Part shown: positions 44,201 through 50,688 of the stretch, piece after piece
How positions within the stretch are numbered: the first letter of the stretch is position 1
Layout: the number at the start of each line of letters is the position of its first letter
IMG/VR virus record: IMGVR_UViG_3300020347_000005
Span: 1 to 58,980 of that record
Source of the DNA: a virus
Length of the DNA stretch: 58,980 nt
Strand: one strand, 5' to 3'
Translations under genes and position numbers: made by a program
The notes under the pieces: generated by a model
Seen by the model: the letters and a program-made list of their open reading frames with translations, nothing else
Database searches by the model: none
What the model was told of the DNA's origin: nothing

Positions 44201-44223
44201 TTTATAATATCTTCTTTTGCCAT
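41203..44223 (-). CDS. Multidomain protein: NadM-like nucleotidyltransferase plus LNE-separated modules
   Basis: 1006 residues. Residues 30-190 are a nucleotidyltransferase with GRYQPFTIGHL (35-45) and the second motif SGTEVR (158-163), the pair seen in archaeal-type NMN adenylyltransferases (NadM/NadR), so it may make NAD or transfer a nucleotide. The rest is a string of modules with candidate head-protease sites at their edges: LNE 245-247, LNE 447-449, LNE 562-564, MNE 663-665. Two modules (about 443-556 and 557-665) are tandem duplicates sharing QATPQIYDYVEEYL, GIAVDYIQDVI and SIPLPKNLQE. The C-terminal 340 residues are helical and charged. Probably an internal head protein; a GATTAAATA-class box is 18 bases upstream. 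Substrate unproven. Confidence 0.7.
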   Translation of the reverse strand: MAKEDIIKKDIITELKDMESENDQSHLEPVNVVIGRYQPFTIGHLGMAKELEKINGLPSVYIYIRSKSGKNSKFSDNLTINYMDDIAKGQDLVRDAWSMTGSFIPVVVMETQRRGYNPVLIGAGEDRAKTYTGMAKRMKNITTHPDFAIQELKGRLTSGTEVRQAIIDGDEKKFKKFTPKQIHPYYKQLKDELEDTAVLAESVDIESVVMDCNLDVDIISDILESYGEDLFSDALIVESILDYELNEKKSKRQTFSEYLKDLDDRFVDGINAIKGQNGSDDKLENRQSALHSLSSIFRNYISSLQKEYGRDKNQLTFIKEQAEMHNIDILSLEEAIKYKKGKTYQSGHGWTVYKNDDEVHFSIDVTPGAGWQTDPNYTEEMRFMDSGKRKATYRIKSGNIEKQAKEMFDIGTKENNEYYGLTYKDYADIIRLSINMQNAINMNESELNEKIDFKKAFKFIKKNLKIKNIEQATPQIYDYVEEYLKDKFDSRDYNDDDFTGKLPTLYDDVEIKGIAVDYIQDVIHIEYDGPDMSVYHKGAVERMKESIPLPKNLQENVNESELNEKFNFKKAVKSIKKYLDKEDIQQATPQIYDYVEEYLRKKYWNYKKEIDEIVKSIKGIAVDYIQDVIYIEYEIPDDVYHNTNRKQRIKQSIPLPKNLQESMNEGRKPKLKFKKDHPTYMAGYGQTLNAITDYIEENGYFFNQEEFFASFGDAFFKPKKGKTQRKTITIYQDKESVKPIGNLHISIYNRGVDGNTYELTTYHDQFMGESEFIGEEKKISRKNFLKLIKPLKVFIKNNTKKEDLYDLIKKFYGENGVEVFENLYRNHNQSLNKSNDKIFEKILMFRNGTLELENDEKEFIPFLSKISESKLQKFKEFEYESKITESVAKIFETDSPLDFEEFKDNVLESNFIKRHLKPFLMMEGLNDYAIEKLVEGFLKVNHVEYCNYFKGNVNEGKKSPAATFILQKMDSEEDGQDKYEEFLAMAIEKFPKVKKEELEKELDLYI
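42229..42897 (-). repeat. Tandem domain duplication inside 1006-residue gene
   Basis: Two copies of about 340 bases encoding modules that share long blocks (QATPQIYDYVEEYL, AVDYIQDVI, IPLPKNLQE) and end at LNE/MNE sites. DNA is still recognisably similar, so the duplication is not very old. Confidence 0.8.
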
Positions 44224-44224
44224 A

Positions 44225-44713
44225 CTAAGTATTTGTTTTCTTATTTAATGTATTTCGTTTTTCTAACTTATTTTTATATAAAAGAACTTGTAAATGAAAA
44301 CAACAAAGAACAAATATACTAATCAATTCACCTAAAAGAATACTGTACGGATATGCTACGATTGATAAAATGTATAAGTACCTATAAATTAAGAATCTTT
44401 TATTTATGAATAGGCAATACATACAAGAAAAGTAAAAACAAAGGGCAAAAATATTATGTGCTATTTGAAATTCATACCAATTAAAACTTGTTAGTAACAG
44501 TAAGAAAAAACTTGGAATTTTCCAATTCTTTAACGAAAAGAAAAAATATGAACATATTATATTTGAAACAATAAAGAGGGGTTGAAAAGGTGTTCCCCAA
44601 TATTGAGATAGCGAATCGAGTATTCCGTTGTTTATAATCATAACAGCCGGAGAAATTAAACATAAGAAAATTGTTATTAGTTTTACGTTAAATTCCTTTA
44701 ATACTTTATTCAC
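44225..44713 (-). CDS. Integral membrane protein, GTG start
   Basis: 162 residues with about five hydrophobic segments rich in F, I, L and C (for example FFSLKNWKIPSFFLLLLTSF, LLGELISIFVLCCFHLQVLL) and little polar loop, ending in a basic tail. The start is GTG at 44713 (NKVLKEF follows), 18 bases after a canonical late box. No family recognised; one base before the 1006-residue gene, so the two are probably cotranscribed. Possible lysis, exclusion or host-membrane role. Confidence 0.65.
   Translation of the reverse strand: MNKVLKEFNVKLITIFLCLISPAVMIINNGILDSLSQYWGTPFQPLFIVSNIICSYFFFSLKNWKIPSFFLLLLTSFNWYEFQIAHNIFALCFYFSCMYCLFINKRFLIYRYLYILSIVAYPYSILLGELISIFVLCCFHLQVLLYKNKLEKRNTLNKKTNT
44242..44249 (-). 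promoter_or_regulatory. Candidate late promoter box before 1006-residue gene
   Basis: ATTAAATA on the minus strand, 18 bases before the start at 44223, inside the end of the membrane-protein gene. Confidence 0.5.
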
Positions 44714-44731
44714 TTTATGTTGTCTTTATGT

Positions 44732-44739
44732 TATTTAAT
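44732..44739 (-). promoter_or_regulatory. Candidate late promoter box before membrane-protein gene
   Basis: ATTAAATA on the minus strand, 18 bases before the GTG at 44713; supports that start. Confidence 0.5.
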
Positions 44740-44742
44740 ACT

Positions 44743-44771
44743 AAAAAAAGACCACGTTTGTAGTCTTTTTT
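44743..44771. terminator. Terminator after 75-residue gene
   Basis: AAAAAGAC/GTCTTTTT arms (44745-44752, 44763-44770), with A-run and T-run on the two sides. Confidence 0.75.
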
Positions 44772-44803
44772 ATTACTTATTTCATTAGATATTAGTGCTT
44801 TTA

Positions 44804-45031
44804 CTATCTTAATCTTTTGAGTTCTGAATGTTGTTTTTTACTTGTTATTTCAACAATAGTTCCATCTTCAAAAGTTGCATATTTTAGATTTAATTTAACG
44901 ACCTTTCCTTTTCCTTCAGTCTTAACAACTTTTTCTTCAACTACTTCTTCAACTTTAACTTCGTCAACAACTTTAACTTCGTCAACAACTTTAACTTCTT
45001 TTTCAACTTTTTCTTTCTTTTCTTTAGCCAT
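44804..45031 (-). CDS. Small K/E/V-repeat protein
   Basis: 75 residues. The first 45 residues are a low-complexity K/E/V tract with VKVVDE repeated twice and similar units, carried by a short tandem DNA repeat at about 44960-45005. The last 30 form a small beta-type segment (KVVKLNLKYATFEDGTIVEI). Not recognised. A GATTAAATA box 23 bases upstream and a terminator downstream make it a monocistronic late gene, probably abundant. Possible DNA- or capsid-interior-binding protein. Confidence 0.6.
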   Translation of the reverse strand: MAKEKKEKVEKEVKVVDEVKVVDEVKVEEVVEEKVVKTEGKGKVVKLNLKYATFEDGTIVEITSKKQHSELKRLR

Positions 45032-45054
45032 AATAATGTATTATTTTTATATTG

Positions 45055-45062
45055 TATTTAAT
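45055..45062 (-). promoter_or_regulatory. Candidate late promoter box
   Basis: GATTAAATA, 23 bases before the start at 45031. Confidence 0.5.
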
Positions 45063-45070
45063 CTAAAAGG

Positions 45071-46273
45071 TTACAATGTTTTTTTCCATTCTCTAAATGT
45101 CAAAAAGGTTTCGTTCACTTTTGATGTTATATCTTTAATTTTACCAACAACTAAATTTATTTGATTCTTTAAATTGTCATCAATTCTTTTTGTTTTTCTT
45201 TTTTTAAGTTTTCTAAAACTAGATAATAAAATTTTAAATATTTCTTCCGAATCTTTATTTTTCTTTATGAAATCTACAACTTCTTTACTTTTAATCATTT
45301 TTGTATTCAATGCAAATTCTGGTGCCTTTGCAAAATCTGGTTTTTTAATGTTAAGTCCTTTTAAGAAAGTTGAATTTTCATCAATAAATCTTTTTACTAC
45401 TCTAGTCATTAAATCTAAATATTTATCGTCTTCATTAGAACCATCAGCAATAAAATCTTTTAGAACATCATTTTCTTCAAACCACCCTATAAATGAATAT
45501 AGAACTAATCCGAATTCATCATTAGTTTCTGTTTGATTGGCTCTATTAAAAGCTTTATCTCTTGCCATTTGTGTAAACATTGGGTCAACTACCTTTGCCA
45601 AATATTCACCATCATTGAATTTAAAAACTAAACCTTCAATCGGTTTGTCTAAGGTATTGTTTAATGCCGTTTTCTTTAGTTTAGGGTCCAAGATAGAAAC
45701 AATGTATTTAGTAAAAGATGATGTTTTAAATTCTTTTACTAAATCTTCAAAAGGTGTTTTCAAAAAGTCTTCTAATTGTTCTTTTTGTAATTTACTTAAT
45801 GTACCATCAAAAATTATAAAAGGCTCTTCTACATCAAAATATTTTGACCACTTTTTTAAAGTTTTTGGGTCGTCAATAAATTTAGTAACTTTACCTTTGT
45901 CATTCATTTCTTTCATATGCGTTAAGACTAATCCATTTTTAGGTAGTCTATCATATGCAATAGAAACTGGTTTTGTATTTTGAAAATACTCGAATCCAAA
46001 TCTTAAATTGTCAGGTAATTTTTTTGAACCTACTGTTTTTTGTATATATTCAATTGGTGGTTCGTACAGGGACATTATAGTTCTGTCCAATTTAGTTATT
46101 GGTTGTCTATCATCTCTTTTAAAGAAATCCATAGTACCATTTGAATTTTGTTGTGCTGAGAAAACAGAACCATCAGGTTTTTCAGAAACTACTAATTTCT
46201 TATTGAAAAGGTTATTTATAAATTCTGAACCTTGTTTACTGTATATGTCGAATAGGTGTTGTAATCCTGCCAT
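45071..46273 (-). CDS. ATP-dependent polynucleotide (RNA) ligase-like protein
   Basis: 400 residues from the ATG at 46273 (MAGLQHLFDIY); an ATG at 46318 would overlap the upstream gene. Covalent nucleotidyltransferase motifs are visible: motif I EKPDGS with candidate adenylated lysine K32, motif III/IIIa 'LRFGFEYFQNTKPVSIAYD', motif IV IEGLVFKF and motif V YLAKVVD. This is the order of RNA/DNA ligases. The C-terminal 150 residues are helical and unassigned. In this late block of putative capsid-internal proteins it may act early in the next infection, for example in repairing cut tRNAs. 19 bases downstream of the Pol-beta-type gene. No capsid tag at its N-terminus. Confidence 0.72.
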   Translation of the reverse strand: MAGLQHLFDIYSKQGSEFINNLFNKKLVVSEKPDGSVFSAQQNSNGTMDFFKRDDRQPITKLDRTIMSLYEPPIEYIQKTVGSKKLPDNLRFGFEYFQNTKPVSIAYDRLPKNGLVLTHMKEMNDKGKVTKFIDDPKTLKKWSKYFDVEEPFIIFDGTLSKLQKEQLEDFLKTPFEDLVKEFKTSSFTKYIVSILDPKLKKTALNNTLDKPIEGLVFKFNDGEYLAKVVDPMFTQMARDKAFNRANQTETNDEFGLVLYSFIGWFEENDVLKDFIADGSNEDDKYLDLMTRVVKRFIDENSTFLKGLNIKKPDFAKAPEFALNTKMIKSKEVVDFIKKNKDSEEIFKILLSSFRKLKKRKTKRIDDNLKNQINLVVGKIKDITSKVNETFLTFREWKKTL

Positions 46274-46292
46274 GGTATATCTTTTTTTAAAT

Positions 46293-47231
46293 TTACGAAT
46301 TTTTTCGGTAAAATGCAAATTTTTTCATCCTAAAATCAAAATTTTCTTTTATACCTAATTCTTCAGGTAATGGTAAACCTTTTCTTTTAAGAACATCTAC
46401 AAAATATTCAACAATTTTAGAGAGGTCTTTCTTCCAGGGAAAATCTTTCTTTTGCATTGCTTTCCAAACAGATTCAAATGAATTTGTGTCTTTAATTGTT
46501 GCATCAACACCTAGTAATGATTTTGTAATTAGTTCCGGGTCTTTACTTATGAACTCTTCCCATTCACTCTTACCCGTTTTTACAAGTTTACCCGTTTTTC
46601 CTACGTAAGATTTTATTTGTTTTTTATATCCTTTGTTGGGGTCTAACATAATTCTACCCAATTTCTTAATTTGCCCTTTATATTTTCCTTCGAATTCATC
46701 TTCCCAATATGTTGTAAGTCCTTCATCAGTAACAGCATACCCAATAGCTTTTAATAATTCGGTTCTATATAAACCTTTCCAAGCCGATTCTTGTTTTGTA
46801 AAATCTGGAGAATGAAACATCCATCTAGCAAAATCAATGTTATCTTGTAACATTAAATCAACTTGAACATTTCCGCTACCACCTTTGATTGGATATGCTA
46901 ATGAAATTATTCCTAATCCATGCATATAGTTTTTATCCATTTTAGGATATGCAACATCTAGTAAATCTAAAATCTTTTGACCAACTTCTTCTTTTGAAAT
47001 TTTTAGATTTTTTGCTATTGCACTAATATCAATTGCAATATCAATATCTCCACTTGTTTGTCCGGGTAGTTTTTTTCCTGTTGAACCTAATGCGGCCCAT
47101 TCTTTACCTTTAAGTTTTAAAAATCTAATCAAGATTTTCTTATCTATATCTTTTAAAGTTGGCATTGTTTCCTCTGCTTTAATTGGCATTACGTTGGGAA
47201 CTGCTTTTCCACCTTCGAATAATTTAATCAT
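46293..47231 (-). CDS. Pol-beta-superfamily nucleotidyltransferase
   Basis: 312 residues. Pattern of the minimal nucleotidyltransferase fold: helix, then LGSTGKK (GS at 49-50), SGDIDIAID with two metal-binding acids (D62, D64), and a third acid in VQVDLML (D125). Residues 170-312 form a helical domain. The N-terminus, MIKLFEGGKA, is similar in spacing to the capsid tag but lacks the LNE end. Substrate could be RNA 3' ends, proteins or small nucleotides. First gene of a two-gene late transcript with the ligase-like gene; GATTAAATA 19 bases upstream. Confidence 0.75.
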   Translation of the reverse strand: MIKLFEGGKAVPNVMPIKAEETMPTLKDIDKKILIRFLKLKGKEWAALGSTGKKLPGQTSGDIDIAIDISAIAKNLKISKEEVGQKILDLLDVAYPKMDKNYMHGLGIISLAYPIKGGSGNVQVDLMLQDNIDFARWMFHSPDFTKQESAWKGLYRTELLKAIGYAVTDEGLTTYWEDEFEGKYKGQIKKLGRIMLDPNKGYKKQIKSYVGKTGKLVKTGKSEWEEFISKDPELITKSLLGVDATIKDTNSFESVWKAMQKKDFPWKKDLSKIVEYFVDVLKRKGLPLPEELGIKENFDFRMKKFAFYRKNS

Positions 47232-47250
47232 AGTGTAGATATGTTTTTAT

Positions 47251-47258
47251 TATTTAAT
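47251..47258 (-). promoter_or_regulatory. Candidate late promoter box
   Basis: GATTAAATA, 19 bases before the start at 47231 and four bases from the terminator at 47262-47290. Confidence 0.55.
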
Positions 47259-47261
47259 CAA

Positions 47262-47290
47262 ACAAAAAAAGGAACTTAAAAAGTTCCTTT
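47262..47290 (-). terminator. Terminator after acidic internal protein gene
   Basis: Ten-base arms AAAGGAACTT/AAGTTCCTTT (47268-47277, 47281-47290) with a T-run on the minus strand. Confidence 0.85.
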
Positions 47291-47315
47291 ATAATAGTAT
47301 TTCTATTTTTTATTT

Positions 47316-48332
47316 TTAGTACAAATCTTTTAATGCGCTTCTTAGTAATTTCATTATTTGCTTGTCTCTTTTATTAGTACTACCTGCTAATAATTCCAAT
47401 GCTTCTTTAATAGAACCTTCTGCATATCCATCTTCATTCAATTTAGCTTCGAGCAAAGAAGACAATTCTCTAATGGTAAACTGGTCTTCTATTTTATCTA
47501 TAAAGTCACCAATCATTTTGTGTCTTTTGTCCTTCTTGTCATATAAGGTTGCTGCCAAGTCATTTAATGTATTTAAAATATCTTTCTTTGATTCATTCAA
47601 TTTAGCTTCGTGCATTGATTCATTATGTTTAAAAACAAGACTAAAAATTACACCTTTTTTGTCGATATCAACTTTACCGTCTTTGTGTAACTTTTCCATA
47701 TCATCTTTAGAAATGTGTATTTCTGCAGTTTCACCTTTGTCATGTTCAAGAATGTTTCCATCCATGTCATACTCAGCTTCCGGTAATCCAGCAGCTTGTC
47801 TTAATTCGATATCATCAGCTTCGATAAAATCAGAAAGTGCTTCAAGTTCTGCAATTTCACCATAACTTAGGTCTTCTCTTCTTAAAGATTTTCTAATTTG
47901 TTCTAGTCTTTTTTTAGCGTCTTTTTCTTTGATTTTCTTTGCCTCATTTACTTTTTTTTTACTAGATTCGTTATAACTATCTTCTTCCATTTCATCGTCT
48001 TCAGATTCTTCCATTTCTTCGTCTTCAGATGAATATAATTCTTCTTTGTCTTTTCCTTTGTCCTTAGATTCGTAAGATTCTTTTTTAGATTTCATTTCTT
48101 TAGAATCTTCATCTTCTTCTGAATCATAATCTTCTTCAACTTGCTTTTCGTTTGTTGGTTCTTGTGTCCACTCTTTATCTATTTCATTAAAGAATTTCTT
48201 TTTGTCAGCATCAGATAATTCAGCCGGTGATTTAACATCAAATTTCTTTAATTTTTTATCAAAAAATTCTTGATATTCTTTTTGTTTTTTAGACTTCTCA
48301 GCTTCGTTTATAAAATTAGTTAACTTTTTCAT
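47316..48332 (-). CDS. Acidic capsid-targeted protein with several LNE sites
   Basis: 338 residues. Begins MKKLTNFINE/AEKSK (capsid tag). Residues about 65-125 are extremely acidic (runs of E, D and S), like DNA-mimicking or scaffold-core segments. Further candidate cleavage points are KVNE/AKK near 132, AKLNE/SKK near 245 and AKLNE/DGY near 298, which would yield a set of small products of about 45-120 residues. The C-terminal pieces are helical (DILNTLNDLAATLYDKKDKRHK; YAEGSIKEALELLAGS). Possible head core protein like T4 gp67/gp68 or a processed internal polyprotein. GATTAAATA 25 bases upstream; terminator downstream. Confidence 0.72.
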   Translation of the reverse strand: MKKLTNFINEAEKSKKQKEYQEFFDKKLKKFDVKSPAELSDADKKKFFNEIDKEWTQEPTNEKQVEEDYDSEEDEDSKEMKSKKESYESKDKGKDKEELYSSEDEEMEESEDDEMEEDSYNESSKKKVNEAKKIKEKDAKKRLEQIRKSLRREDLSYGEIAELEALSDFIEADDIELRQAAGLPEAEYDMDGNILEHDKGETAEIHISKDDMEKLHKDGKVDIDKKGVIFSLVFKHNESMHEAKLNESKKDILNTLNDLAATLYDKKDKRHKMIGDFIDKIEDQFTIRELSSLLEAKLNEDGYAEGSIKEALELLAGSTNKRDKQIMKLLRSALKDLY

Positions 48333-48357
48333 GTAAAATGTTTTATTTTTCTTTGTT

Positions 48358-48365
48358 TATTTAAT
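48358..48365 (-). promoter_or_regulatory. Candidate late promoter box
   Basis: GATTAAATA, 25 bases before the start at 48332. Confidence 0.5.
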
Positions 48366-48869
48366 CTATTCGTTTATTGTAGTTTTGTTTATAACTCTTT
48401 GACCTAATTTAGAAAGTTTACAACATATTACACCATCTTTTGTAAATTCTTTAATGTAAGATGAATTTTTATTAAACCAACTCATACTAGTTCTAGAACC
48501 AGAATCTTCATTTTTTGATTGTATAAATTCTTTTAATTCTTGTTTGGTGCAATGTCCTTTTTCTGCAATGAAACCTAATATGTTATTTCTAACAGGAGCA
48601 TTTGCACCAACTTTTATAGAATCATATTGACCGTATTTTCTTTTTACTTGTAAAGTTTTTCTTTCGTCAATCTTATCAGGTAAATTAGTTTCTTTAGTTT
48701 CAGCATAATCTTTTAGTTTATCTTCTGGTAACTTTGAAAGTTCTATTATTTCATCAGATACTTCATCTTTTTCTATTTCACCTCTTTTATATGCTAATGC
48801 CATACCGAATAATCTTCTTTGAGATTTTGACTTAGATGCTTCATTTAAAAATTCATTAAGTGATTTCAT
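48366..48869 (-). CDS. Capsid-targeted protein with DUF3008-like and winged-helix-like parts
   Basis: 167 residues. Begins MKSLNEFLNE/ASKSK. Residues 13-66 match the DUF3008 pattern (KSQRRLFGMALAYKRGE then LPEDKLKDYAETKETNLPDK). Residues 95-160 look like a winged helix (NILGFIAEKGHCTKQELKEF, then a strand VICCKLSKLGQRVI), so DNA binding is plausible. If injected with the genome it could act on host or phage transcription at once. Three bases after the 78-residue tagged gene. Confidence 0.75.
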   Translation of the reverse strand: MKSLNEFLNEASKSKSQRRLFGMALAYKRGEIEKDEVSDEIIELSKLPEDKLKDYAETKETNLPDKIDERKTLQVKRKYGQYDSIKVGANAPVRNNILGFIAEKGHCTKQELKEFIQSKNEDSGSRTSMSWFNKNSSYIKEFTKDGVICCKLSKLGQRVINKTTINE

Positions 48870-48871
48870 AA

Positions 48872-49108
48872 CTATTTTATTTTTTTATAAATAGAAACCC
48901 AACTTGAACCTATTTCTTGTAAGGAATCTGGATTTGTATTTTTAGGTTTATTTCTAGTAGTTACACTTAATTGTATCATACCGTCTAATAACGCAATAAC
49001 ATTTGCTTTTTCTAAAGATTCATACTCTGAATCTCCGTATTTAGAATCTAAATATTCTTTTACTTGTAATGAAAAATTTTCATTCAGAAAATAACAAAGG
49101 CCCTTCAT
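48872..49108 (-). CDS. Putative internal head protein with divergent capsid-targeting N-terminus (78 aa)
   Basis: Begins MKGLCYFLNE/NFSLQ. The remaining 68 residues form one small helical domain (LQVKEYLDSKYGDSEYESLEKANVIALLDGMIQL). Not recognised. A late-type box variant (GTTAAATA) is 4 bases before the ATG. Cotranscribed with the DUF3008-like gene. Confidence 0.65.
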   Translation of the reverse strand: MKGLCYFLNENFSLQVKEYLDSKYGDSEYESLEKANVIALLDGMIQLSVTTRNKPKNTNPDSLQEIGSSWVSIYKKIK

Positions 49109-49112
49109 TATA

Positions 49113-49120
49113 TATTTAAC
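49113..49120 (-). promoter_or_regulatory. Late-type box (variant) 4 bases before start
   Basis: GTTAAATA on the minus strand, overlapping the end of uvsW; short-spacing class. Confidence 0.35.
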
Positions 49121-50654
49121 CCAAAGAAACTTTTTTGATTACATAGTCGAATCCTTGTTCTTTATAAATAGTTTTTCTAACTCTAGAATGATTTACTAAC
49201 ATTGACCGCTTATTCGAATCTAAACAATCTACATAATCATAAAGTCTTAACTTATCTTTATCTTTGTGTGTTCTTAATCCTCTTCCTATTGATTGTCTAA
49301 CTATTACATCGGATTTAAAAGATTCAGTAAAATGAATATTGTGAATATTTTTAATATTAACTCCTGTACTAAGAGTACCATAACTTGCTACTAGAACTTT
49401 ATTAGTACCAGATTCCATTAGTTTTTTTATTTCTACTCTATCATCTTTTTTAATTTCACCATATATAAAATAAATTTCTTTATCAGTATTATCTTCTAAG
49501 TACTTTTTTAATTCTTTACCATATGCTTGTCTATGAAACAAAACTAATTGATTTTTTTGTACCTTTGAAATAATTTTGGATATAGTTTCGATTCTTGGTT
49601 TATATTGAATAACAAAATCTTGTTCTATTTTTAGTAGTTTACCTTTGTCTTCACCTTTTAAATCTTTTCTAATTAAATCAAATCTTTTTTGAACTTCTTC
49701 AGGATAATTGAATTCTACTATTGCAATTTCTACTTCTGAAATAGTACCCATTTCTTGTAGTTCTTCTGCAGTAATTTTAATAACAGTCGGTCCTAAATAA
49801 GCTTGAAGTGTTAAACTATCAAGTGTGCCTTGTTTAGGTGTTGTTCCTGTTAATCCGAATCGCCTTTCAACATTAACACATTTACTTATACATTCTCTAA
49901 TAGTATTAGATTTTGTTCTATGACACTCATCGACAATAACTGTATCAAATGCTTTAAAATAAGAATTTTGAAATTTTCCTAATGATTGAAATGTACTAAC
50001 ATGAATATTTTGCGATGCTTTAAAATCTTTCTTTTCTCCTCCGTGAATTTGTTTAATGTGCAAAGGAATTTTATTTTCTTCTGTTAAAAAAGAATTATAT
50101 TCGTGAAAATTTTCGTATGCTTGAATAACAAGGTCAATTGATGGAACAATCATTAAGAATTTTTTACTTAATTCCTTTTCTTGAAAATAAGCGATACATA
50201 TAAATATAATCAAAGATTTACCTGCAGCCGTTGTAAGTTCACTTATGCATATTTTATTAGTTAATATTTTATATGCTGTATTTATTTGATAATCATACGG
50301 AAAAAAAGGTTTACCTTTAGAATCAATTGAACCTTCGAATTTATTTTCAATCCATTCTTGAAACTCTTTTCTAGAAATATCTTTGTAAAAAAGTGCATCA
50401 CCTAATCCTGTTATTTCTAAAGGAAATTTATAAGTTTCAGCTACGTACTTAATTTCTTTCCATAATCCAATAGGAACGAATTTATCTTTGTGAAAATAAG
50501 ATATAATCCCATTCCATTTTCTTTTTACCGCTGGAGGTAAAAAATTATAAGTTTCAAGTTTTTTTGTTAAGGATAAACTTAGTTGTTTTCTTTCTAATTC
50601 GGTAGCATCTATTAGTGTTAAAATCTTACCTTCGTGAGTTGTCTCAAATACCAT
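49116..50654 (-). CDS. uvsW: DNA/RNA helicase UvsW
   Basis: 512 residues (T4 UvsW has 503). SF2 helicase: 'TTAAGKSLIIFI' (motif I), 'FLMIVPSIDLVIQ' (Ia), DECHR (II), 'FGLTGTTPKQ' (III), 'LVLFHRQAYGKEL' (IV), 'VLVASYGTLSTGVNIKN' (V) and 'RQSIGRGLRTHKDKD' (VI). The N-terminal 110 residues match the UvsW DNA-binding domain region. It unwinds R-loops and branched DNA and switches replication from origin- to recombination-dependent mode. A GTTAAATA late box 22 bases upstream agrees with T4, where uvsW is a late gene. Confidence 0.93.
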   Translation of the reverse strand: MVFETTHEGKILTLIDATELERKQLSLSLTKKLETYNFLPPAVKRKWNGIISYFHKDKFVPIGLWKEIKYVAETYKFPLEITGLGDALFYKDISRKEFQEWIENKFEGSIDSKGKPFFPYDYQINTAYKILTNKICISELTTAAGKSLIIFICIAYFQEKELSKKFLMIVPSIDLVIQAYENFHEYNSFLTEENKIPLHIKQIHGGEKKDFKASQNIHVSTFQSLGKFQNSYFKAFDTVIVDECHRTKSNTIRECISKCVNVERRFGLTGTTPKQGTLDSLTLQAYLGPTVIKITAEELQEMGTISEVEIAIVEFNYPEEVQKRFDLIRKDLKGEDKGKLLKIEQDFVIQYKPRIETISKIISKVQKNQLVLFHRQAYGKELKKYLEDNTDKEIYFIYGEIKKDDRVEIKKLMESGTNKVLVASYGTLSTGVNIKNIHNIHFTESFKSDVIVRQSIGRGLRTHKDKDKLRLYDYVDCLDSNKRSMLVNHSRVRKTIYKEQGFDYVIKKVSLG

Positions 50655-50676
50655 AATTACTTTCTTTAGTACATAT

Positions 50677-50684
50677 TATTTAAC
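50677..50684 (-). promoter_or_regulatory. Candidate late promoter box before uvsW
   Basis: GTTAAATA, 22 bases before the start at 50654; uvsW is late-transcribed in T4. Confidence 0.5.
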
Positions 50685-50688
50685 TATG

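Noticed and set aside
46293-47231. Counting MIKLFEGGKA as a full member of the capsid-tag family
   Set aside because: It lacks the final L-x-E at residues 8-10, so it was kept separate as only tag-like.
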